Made by a program: the position numbers and the translations under genes
Source of the DNA: an uncultured Lachnospiraceae bacterium
GTDB lineage: Bacteria; Bacillota; Clostridia; Lachnospirales; Lachnospiraceae
DNA length: 64,000 nt
Assembly (NCBI GenBank): GCA_910583895.1
Contig: CAJTYJ010000008.1
Coordinates: 1-64,000 of the forward strand
Direction: 5' to 3'
Shown here: piece by piece, positions 58,701-64,000 of the stretch
Layout of the letters: every line of letters begins with the position of its first letter
Numbering within the stretch: the stretch's first letter is position 1
Notes under the pieces: model-generated
Told to the model about the DNA's origin: nothing
The model's input: the letters and a program-made list of their open reading frames with translations, nothing else
The model's database searches: none

Positions 58701-61341
58701 GGAACTTATAGATGAGAATCTGCGGGGGCAGGAAGTAAAAGAAGTGCTCAGCGGGCTTTTGCTGTCGGATTGTGAAGGCCGGAGGATAGAGAGCAGCAGT
58801 GCCAGTCTGTATATGGAAGAGCTTGACGCAGAGCAGATGATACAGGGCAGCGCTTTGTGGTATGTACCTCTTTTGACCGAGGCAGTCTATCAGCTGCCTC
58901 TGGGAGCCGAAGATCTGGCGGGCAATGCCTCTGTGTGTATCTGGGAAAATGCAGTGATAGACCGGTCCAGTCCTGAGCTTGTATTGTCCTATGAAGTGGA
59001 AAAGTCCGGTTTTCTGGACGTCTTCCGGTATGGAAACCCGGATTTTCTCTTTGCGGACCATCGGGTGACCATCAAAGCCTCTGCTGTGGATCCAATCTCC
59101 GGGATTCGTTTCATAAAATTTTTTTCAGAAGAGGAAGACGGAAAGACCAGAGAATATGTGCAGGAATTTTCACCTGCAGAAAAAAATATGTTTTCCGTGA
59201 CGCTTCCGGCAGAAGGAGAGGACTTTAAAGGAAAGGTTACAGTACAGGCATACGACTGGTCCGGTAACTGTATCTATAAGGAATGTGCACCGGTGGTGGA
59301 AAGCCGGCAGAAACACGACCGCACCGGAGGACTGACGATCACGACGCTGACAACGCCTGGCAGGATGGTTGGAGGAAAGGCTTATTACAATACAGATGTC
59401 CGGTTCCGGGTGCAGGCAAAAGACATGTTTTCCGGTCTGCGAAGGGTGTCACTGATGGGCGGAGCAACGATTGTACAGGTGACAGACTATAAAAAGAAGG
59501 AGACAGAGGGAGTTGTCTGCGAATACGAAGAAGAATTTCTGCTGGAAGCAGCCGGGAACAATGAAAATGAGGTGTTTGTAAAGGCAGAATATCAGGACTA
59601 TGCGGGGCATATCAGTACAGCGGAACAAAGCTATAACATTGATATTACGCCGCCGAAGATCAGCGTGATATATGATCTGGACACACCTTCCCACGGACAA
59701 TATTATGGACAGACCAGAACTGCTACGGTGACAGTCCGGGAACGGAATCTGGATCCTGCGGATGTGGAATTCTGGATGACAAATACAGAAGGAGGGGTGC
59801 CGCTGATCGGGAACTGGACGACTTCCGGGGAGGGAGATGATACCCTGCATGTGTGCCAGGTGACATTTGCAGAAGACGGAGATTATACTTTTTCCCTGGC
59901 GGTGACAGATCTGGCGGGCAACCGGACGGAGTACGGGCAGGCAGATGCATTCACCATTGATCAGACAGCCCCCATCCTTACCATAAGCTATGACCAGAAT
60001 CAGAGTGAAAACGGATTTTATTATAAGAAAGGGAGGACTGCGTTCATCGAAGTTTTGGAACATAACTTTGACCCCTCCCTTGTGGAAGTTCTGATGACAG
60101 CGGAAGACGGAAAAGCCGCTCCTTCTCTTTCCGGCTGGGTACAGGAAGGGGATTTCAACCGGGCGGCAGTGTCTTTCACAGAAGACGGTGTCTATGGGTT
60201 TTCCATCATGGGCGTGGATCTGGCAGAAAATTCGATGGAAATCTATGAATCAGGGACATTTATCATTGATCAGACACCGCCTAAGATCGAGATTACCGGA
60301 GTGGAGCATCAGTCGGCGAATAATCAGATGGTTGCCCCGCAGATTCGGTGCCTGGATGAAAACTATGACATTGGGCAGACCCGAATCTGGCTGGAAAGCT
60401 TTCAAAAAGGGATTCAGGAATATGAGGGGACAAGAAGAGAACACCAGTACGGTATGGAGTGCCGAATGGAAGATTTTGCATATGTGCCGGAGATGGATGA
60501 TTTGTATTGCCTGCAGGTCATGGCCTGTGATCTGGCAGGCAACCAGAGTATGGAAGAAGTGCTGTTTTCTGTAAATCGTTTTGGATCTGTCTATACGTTG
60601 GAAGAACAGACCGATTTGCTGGCGGGTGAAAAAGGAAGATACTACACCAACCAGGAACAGGATCTGATCATTACGGAAACCAATGTGGATTCTCTTTTAT
60701 TTCGGGAGATCACCTGCAACCGGGATGGGAAGATTTGTACACTTACCGAAGGAAAAGATTATACCGTCAGGACTGAGGAGATCGAAGGCGGCTGGAAACA
60801 ATATCAGTATACCATCAACAAAAGCAATTTCTCAGAGGAAGGAACTTATGTACTGACCTTGTACTCTGAGGATCTGGCACAAAATCCGTCGGATAATTAT
60901 ACAAAAGGAAAAAAGCTGGAGTTTGCAGTGGATAAAACCGGTCCGGATATTCTGGTGTCCGGGATTGAAGACGGGGGGCAATACAGAGAAAACAGCCGCC
61001 GGATCACGGCGGATGTCCGGGATAATCTTTGTCTTTTTGGGGCAGAAGCTGTGATCAACGGAATTCCGGTCACGTATTATGCTTCAGAGGTCTTCGCAGA
61101 GGATGGCAGAATCGCTCTGACTGCGGGAAGTGCGAACCACTGGCAGACCTTGCAGGTCACAGCCCGTGATGCGGCGGGAAATCAGACATCCACGAAAATC
61201 TGTCGTTTTTTGATTACACCCAACCTTCTGGTACAGTTTTGCATGGACAGGCCGATGTTTTATGGGATGTGGGGAATCCTGTGTCTGGCGGCAGTTTTAG
61301 CAGGAGGCATATGGCATTTTAGAAAGAGGGGAAGAAAGTAG
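55786..61341 (+). CDS. Giant Ig-like-domain surface protein
   Basis: A 1851-residue secreted, membrane-tethered protein. Signal peptide KKRRKNAVWILFVLVGLFIW with cleavage after VQA (about residue 32), then about 130 residues of Glu/Lys/Gln-rich repeat, then about ten Ig-like beta domains joined at hinge motifs such as VIDQTAPDE (about 365), TLDQTAPVL (519), VDNRPPKLI (650), LDHEAPVLD (784), LDRTAPVLQ (930), IDRSSPELV (1057), IDITPPKIS (1283), IDQTAPILT (1389), IDQTPPKIE (1491) and VDKTGPDIL (1713). The C-terminus has one membrane helix (about 1825-1845) and a basic end (RKRGRK). No LPXTG is seen. AAAAGGAGAAG precedes ATG 55786. The ligand is unknown. Confidence 0.88.
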   Translation: MEKKRRKNAVWILFVLVGLFIWLCTIPAVQAEGDQEEKIEKSQVENTERKIEENMEKEPKDNIEEGQEENGKKEQKENIKDQGESQEERQREILDKDQKKDPEESQKENREESQEENQKKTQEDNIKENTEENMEEAPEEIPEEGKGESQTDPEKLPEDILPKLCAWSAVNDYGTTVTDEEGTFYFRDSLTVTLYFSESEEEEEGEKEPFVLQREGEMIPCEDGFYQDILYESGNYTYVVRDGKEELREEVLTVCAGKYEEAPIVSLHCEADPVSVEGTDYFDKDPKITIQAGAAPGIAKVEYRTEDGIYVPLFLLPEDDRYLFGVSSSLELPLTDQEKAKEGAHRYTVQVTDLLGGRQEVPIVYVIDQTAPDEKIFVSYQSDGTNPSMKNQTGIMSFISNIEERLFGKKKVSFELYVKDKISSGSEEAKASGIDWEDFKGQIGTVNEKIKIKDLVMEEEASASFFYDGISYEGYTRITGCLVLPLGEKGDVKDQLLIRRLKDRAGNVAERENLTGAVLFTLDQTAPVLSVDYGGGTVEEDAKRIFYQEDAVLSLSLKEEQYGDALDEEGQPFSPRVTITGANGLKGQITPWEQQESGALASVLFPALKEPEETVYDFLVMYEDGAGNLLEKEEGCLGNTENGCFAGYTIIVDNRPPKLIDFLIEGESKSRADGQNVYRNREGADVTIVFALEDKEAYWNPDQVQLEIFDQSTKDLAVAVGGRELQWQDEGEIHQACFAFDGSEGMGVSAYEVRLSYEDRAGNLLIGGERLRGGVTDGMYRSEIFWLDHEAPVLDLSYPKAVRLVQKENPDPMMDERDMVPRAGYIAYYDQEIEVAFSIREKCGFPVIQDGRMTDLVDFKLQVCGLKGEYSPEIDWKESKEGYEGRFVLQKEDHYTISLEYKDLAENFLQEGQEELLVSQEGIYTSPVLVLDRTAPVLQVSYVNQSLEPLDVSTLPETEGRICFSEPVYLKLELIDENLRGQEVKEVLSGLLLSDCEGRRIESSSASLYMEELDAEQMIQGSALWYVPLLTEAVYQLPLGAEDLAGNASVCIWENAVIDRSSPELVLSYEVEKSGFLDVFRYGNPDFLFADHRVTIKASAVDPISGIRFIKFFSEEEDGKTREYVQEFSPAEKNMFSVTLPAEGEDFKGKVTVQAYDWSGNCIYKECAPVVESRQKHDRTGGLTITTLTTPGRMVGGKAYYNTDVRFRVQAKDMFSGLRRVSLMGGATIVQVTDYKKKETEGVVCEYEEEFLLEAAGNNENEVFVKAEYQDYAGHISTAEQSYNIDITPPKISVIYDLDTPSHGQYYGQTRTATVTVRERNLDPADVEFWMTNTEGGVPLIGNWTTSGEGDDTLHVCQVTFAEDGDYTFSLAVTDLAGNRTEYGQADAFTIDQTAPILTISYDQNQSENGFYYKKGRTAFIEVLEHNFDPSLVEVLMTAEDGKAAPSLSGWVQEGDFNRAAVSFTEDGVYGFSIMGVDLAENSMEIYESGTFIIDQTPPKIEITGVEHQSANNQMVAPQIRCLDENYDIGQTRIWLESFQKGIQEYEGTRREHQYGMECRMEDFAYVPEMDDLYCLQVMACDLAGNQSMEEVLFSVNRFGSVYTLEEQTDLLAGEKGRYYTNQEQDLIITETNVDSLLFREITCNRDGKICTLTEGKDYTVRTEEIEGGWKQYQYTINKSNFSEEGTYVLTLYSEDLAQNPSDNYTKGKKLEFAVDKTGPDILVSGIEDGGQYRENSRRITADVRDNLCLFGAEAVINGIPVTYYASEVFAEDGRIALTAGSANHWQTLQVTARDAAGNQTSTKICRFLITPNLLVQFCMDRPMFYGMWGILCLAAVLAGGIWHFRKRGRK

Positions 61342-61349
61342 AATAGTCG

Positions 61350-61379
61350 TTGATTTTTCTGCCGGGTCAGTATTATAAT
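61350..61379 (+). promoter_or_regulatory. Promoter for rimO-pgsA-cinA
   Basis: TTGATT (61350-61355), an 18-bp spacer and TATAAT (61374-61379). Confidence 0.65.
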
Positions 61380-61438
61380 ATCTTGTAGTATGGAAATTTT
61401 GGCCTGCACATTCTGACAATGCAAAGGAGACTGCATCA

Positions 61439-62782
61439 TTGACAATGAAAATACTGTTTGTATCCCTTGGCTGTGACAAAAATCTGGTGGATTCTGAAGT
61501 TATGCTGGGACTTTTATCGGACAGAGGGTATGGATTTACGGACGATGAGGAAGAAGCCGATGTTATCATTGTGAACACCTGCTGCTTCATCGGTGATGCC
61601 AAGGAGGAGAGTGTCAACACGATCCTACAGCTGGCAGAGTACAAAAAAGAGGGCAGTGCAAAGGCACTGGTTGTAACCGGATGTCTGGCAGAGCGCTACC
61701 GGCAGGAAATTCTGGAAGAGATTCCGGAAGTGGATGCGGTACTGGGTACTACGGCTTATGATCAGATCGGGGAGGTGCTGCAAAAAGCACTGGAAGGAAA
61801 GCAGCAGCTTTTATGCCAGGATCTGAACCGGCTGGTCGTAAGTGATACAAAAAGAATACTGACCACCGGAGGTCACTACGCTTATCTGAAGATTGCCGAG
61901 GGCTGTGACAAGCGCTGTACGTATTGTATCATCCCCAAGCTTCGGGGCAGTTATCGGAGTGTTCCTTTGGAATCTCTTATCAAAGAAGCACAGGAGCTGG
62001 CAGAGCAGGGGGTAAAAGAGCTGATTTTGGTGGCGCAGGAGACAACCCGGTATGGGGTGGATCTCTATGGAGAGAAAAGTCTGCACAAACTTTTAAAAGC
62101 CCTTTGCAGGATCCGGGGAATCCGGTGGATCCGGGTGCAGTACTGTTATCCGGAGGAGATCTATGAGGAGTTGATTTCCGTAATCCGGGAGGAACCAAAG
62201 ATCTGTCATTATCTGGATCTTCCCATCCAGCATGCGTCGGATACGATCCTGCAGTCCATGGGAAGAAAGACCAGATGTCAGGAGCTAAGAGCGATCATCA
62301 AAAAGCTTCGTCGGGAGATTCCGGATATTTGTCTTCGGACAACGCTGATCAGCGGTTTTCCAGGAGAGACCAAAGAGGACCATGAGATGCTTCTTGATTT
62401 TGTGGATGAGATGGAATTTGACCGCCTGGGCGTGTTTGCCTATTCTCCGGAAGAGGGGACAAAGGCGGCTCTGATGGAGCCGCAGGTTCCAGAAGAAGTG
62501 AAGGAAGCGCGCCGCGGCGAGATCATGGAGCTTCAGCAGGAGATTTCTTTTGAAAAAGCCCAGGATATGATCGGCAAAGAACTCTGGTGTATGGTGGAAG
62601 GAAAGGTGGCAGATGAGTATGCTTACGTGGCGCGTACTTACAAAGATGCGCCGGATGTAGATGGTTATCTGTTTATCCAGACCACGGCGGAACTGATGTC
62701 CGGTGATTTTGTCAAAGTGCGGGTAACCGGCGCACAGGAATATGATTTGATTGGAGAGATTGCAGATGAATTTACCGAATAA
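61439..62782 (+). CDS. rimO: Ribosomal protein S12 methylthiotransferase
   Basis: A 447-residue radical-SAM methylthiotransferase that modifies Asp88 of S12. Seen: the N-terminal cluster ligands (SLGCDKNLVDSE, NTCCFIGDA, VTGCLAER), the radical-SAM motif CDKRCTYCIIP and a C-terminal TRAM domain. TTG 61439 has AAAGGAG at 9 bases; ATG 61445 is the alternative start. It overlaps pgsA by 17 bp. Confidence 0.95.
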   Translation: MTMKILFVSLGCDKNLVDSEVMLGLLSDRGYGFTDDEEEADVIIVNTCCFIGDAKEESVNTILQLAEYKKEGSAKALVVTGCLAERYRQEILEEIPEVDAVLGTTAYDQIGEVLQKALEGKQQLLCQDLNRLVVSDTKRILTTGGHYAYLKIAEGCDKRCTYCIIPKLRGSYRSVPLESLIKEAQELAEQGVKELILVAQETTRYGVDLYGEKSLHKLLKALCRIRGIRWIRVQYCYPEEIYEELISVIREEPKICHYLDLPIQHASDTILQSMGRKTRCQELRAIIKKLRREIPDICLRTTLISGFPGETKEDHEMLLDFVDEMEFDRLGVFAYSPEEGTKAALMEPQVPEEVKEARRGEIMELQQEISFEKAQDMIGKELWCMVEGKVADEYAYVARTYKDAPDVDGYLFIQTTAELMSGDFVKVRVTGAQEYDLIGEIADEFTE

Positions 62783-63308
62783 ACTGACGGTACTCCGGGT
62801 GCTGATGATTCCCTTTTTTGTGCTGTTTGCGCTCACGGATGTGGCCGGAACTCAGAGCAGATATGTGGCGGTTCTGATTTTTATTCTGGCAAGTCTGACA
62901 GATTTGCTGGACGGAAAGATTGCAAGAAAGTATAATCTGGTGACAAATTTTGGAAAGTTTATGGATCCTCTGGCGGATAAGCTTTTGGTATGCGCGGCTC
63001 TGATCTGTCTGGTATCCAAGGGACTTCTTTCAGCCTGGATGGTGATCGTCATCATCAGCCGGGAATTTATCATCAGTGGTTTCCGGCTGGTGGCTTCGGA
63101 CAACGGTGTAGTGATTGCGGCCAATTACTGGGGAAAATTTAAGACGACGTTTCAGATGCTGATGATCATCCTGCTGTTTTTGGATCTGGGCGGAGTTTTT
63201 GTGTGGATCGGACAGGCAGTGACATGGATCGCCCTGATTCTGACGGTTGTGTCGCTGGTTGATTATGTTATAAAAAATAAGCATGTGATATTGGAGGGGA
63301 ATATTTAG
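62766..63308 (+). CDS. pgsA: CDP-diacylglycerol-glycerol-3-phosphate 3-phosphatidyltransferase
   Basis: A 180-residue CDP-alcohol phosphatidyltransferase. The signature DGKIARKYNLVTNFGK then DPLADK holds the catalytic Asp pattern, with five membrane helices. It makes phosphatidylglycerol phosphate, downstream of cdsA and upstream of cls. The start at ATG 62766 follows GGAGAG. Confidence 0.95.
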   Translation: MNLPNKLTVLRVLMIPFFVLFALTDVAGTQSRYVAVLIFILASLTDLLDGKIARKYNLVTNFGKFMDPLADKLLVCAALICLVSKGLLSAWMVIVIISREFIISGFRLVASDNGVVIAANYWGKFKTTFQMLMIILLFLDLGGVFVWIGQAVTWIALILTVVSLVDYVIKNKHVILEGNI

Positions 63309-63310
63309 TA

Positions 63311-64000
63311 ATGGAAAAGGAAACACAGAGTTATTCTTATTCAAAGACCGTGAAGATATGTGGAGTGGAAGAAAAGGAAGTCCGGGATAAGATCCGTGAT
63401 CTGATGGAAGAGCAAAAACAGCTTAAGGTTACAATCCAATCCTGCCCGGGAGAAGTGGCTGTCCAGGTGGAGGCTTCCGGAGAACAGGAAGAAAAGGTAA
63501 AAGGACCGGTGAAGGCCATGGTCCGGGAGCTGAAAATCCGTTTTGGCAGCAGTATCTTTACTACCAATGCAAAAGTGACGCTGGAGGAGACCATCGTTCA
63601 GCTGTTAAAAGAGCAGAATATGACCATCACCACAGTAGAATCCTGTACAGGCGGCATGCTCAGCGCAAGACTTACAGATGTGGCAGGTGTCTCTGAGGTC
63701 TTCAAGCAAGGATATGTGACCTATTCCAATAAAGCAAAGAGAAAACTGATCGGTGTCAAGAAGATGACCCTGAAAAAATATACGGCAGTCAGTGAGCAGA
63801 CGGCCTGGGAGATGGCCCGGGGTGGGGCGTTTCTTACGGGGGCAGATGTGTGCATCAGCGTGACCGGCTATGCGGGGCCAGAGACCGGAGATGAGGAACA
63901 GCCGGTGGGACTGGTCTATATTGGATGCAACGTAAAAGGCAAAATCGAAGTAAAAGAATTCCATTTTAAAGGAGACCGCAGGAGAATCAGAGAACTGGCG
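63311..64000 (+). CDS. CinA-like protein lacking the N-terminal domain, cut at window end
   Basis: Two hundred and thirty codons open to the window end without a stop. Residues 1-90 (SYSKTVKICGVEEKE, SCPGEVAVQVEASG) match the middle KH-type region of CinA; from about 100 the C-terminal amidase-like domain begins (ESCTGGMLSARLT, VTGYAGPETG). The usual N-terminal molybdopterin-type nucleotide domain is absent, since the start ATG 63311 is directly after pgsA behind GGAGGGG. It may therefore act as a nicotinamide-mononucleotide amidohydrolase-type enzyme only. The usual next gene, recA, is not in the window. Confidence 0.85.
   Translation, partial: MEKETQSYSYSKTVKICGVEEKEVRDKIRDLMEEQKQLKVTIQSCPGEVAVQVEASGEQEEKVKGPVKAMVRELKIRFGSSIFTTNAKVTLEETIVQLLKEQNMTITTVESCTGGMLSARLTDVAGVSEVFKQGYVTYSNKAKRKLIGVKKMTLKKYTAVSEQTAWEMARGGAFLTGADVCISVTGYAGPETGDEEQPVGLVYIGCNVKGKIEVKEFHFKGDRRRIRELA

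Noticed and set aside
1..64000. Search for CRISPR arrays, transposases, integrases or prophage genes
   Set aside because: No regularly spaced repeats of CRISPR type and no recombinase or phage structural proteins were seen in any reading frame.

Overview
The window is a contiguous stretch of housekeeping chromosome from a spore-forming Clostridia bacterium, most likely a member of the Lachnospiraceae. Four things point there: the gene order (polA-coaE-MBL-ACT-DUF711; a dcw cluster without ftsA; spoIIGA-sigE next to sigG-ylmC-nrdR), the presence of DUF5688 and DUF6056 family proteins, T-box control of trpXYZ, and frequent GTG and TTG starts behind strong AGGAGG sites. The assignment is inferred from gene content, not from a database match. 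I see no prophage, transposase, integrase or CRISPR array. The unusual material is regulatory DNA, RNA structure and one signalling/surface operon.

Layout. 1-8.8 kb: tRNA-Leu(CAA), an orphan anti-sigma-type zinc-finger protein, polA, coaE, a YycJ-like hydrolase, an ACT protein, DUF711, a DUF6056 membrane protein, maf and dtd. 8.8-15.3 kb: pyrH-frr-uppS-cdsA-dxr-rseP (nucleotide, ribosome recycling and envelope lipid functions), then ychF. 15.3-16.5 kb: lgt with three 10-bp-phased Spo0A-like boxes upstream and a small Spo0E-like ORF downstream. 16.5-28.8 kb: cell division and wall cluster mraZ-rsmH-ftsL-PBP-PBP, an antisense small gene and tRNA-Gly(CCC), then mraY-ftsW-murA-ftsQ-ftsZ; murD, murE, murF, murC, murG and ftsA are absent from it. 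28.8-36.7 kb: aroE-aroD, the sporulation block spoIIGA-sigE facing sigG-ylmC tail to tail, nrdR-aroK, a TerD/AIM24 stress pair and efp. 36.7-49 kb: a membrane-tethered lipase, DUF5688, tRNA-Arg(CCG), an SH3 protein, an rRNA pseudouridine synthase, ligA, mscS, a DUF362 ferredoxin protein, larB, cls and a CBS protein. 49-52.4 kb: a tryptophan T-box and trpXYZ. 52.4-61.3 kb: a compact operon of a prepilin-peptidase-like protein, a PP2C phosphatase, a membrane Ser/Thr kinase, a small membrane protein and a 1851-residue Ig-like surface protein. 61.4-64 kb: rimO-pgsA-cinA, the last one cut by the window end.

Most worth following: (1) the five-gene kinase/phosphatase/peptidase/giant-surface-protein operon; (2) two copies, in opposite orientation, of an intergenic nested-hairpin element sharing an in-register core (39124-39217 and 44791-44888); (3) two predicted Spo0A-controlled promoters, one classical (spoIIG) and one new (lgt plus a Spo0E-like ORF, suggesting feedback); (4) a perfect 12-bp terminator hairpin across the start of the second PBP gene, whose KTG motif reads KTA; (5) a lone tRNA-Gly(CCC) inside the wall cluster with C at position 55.
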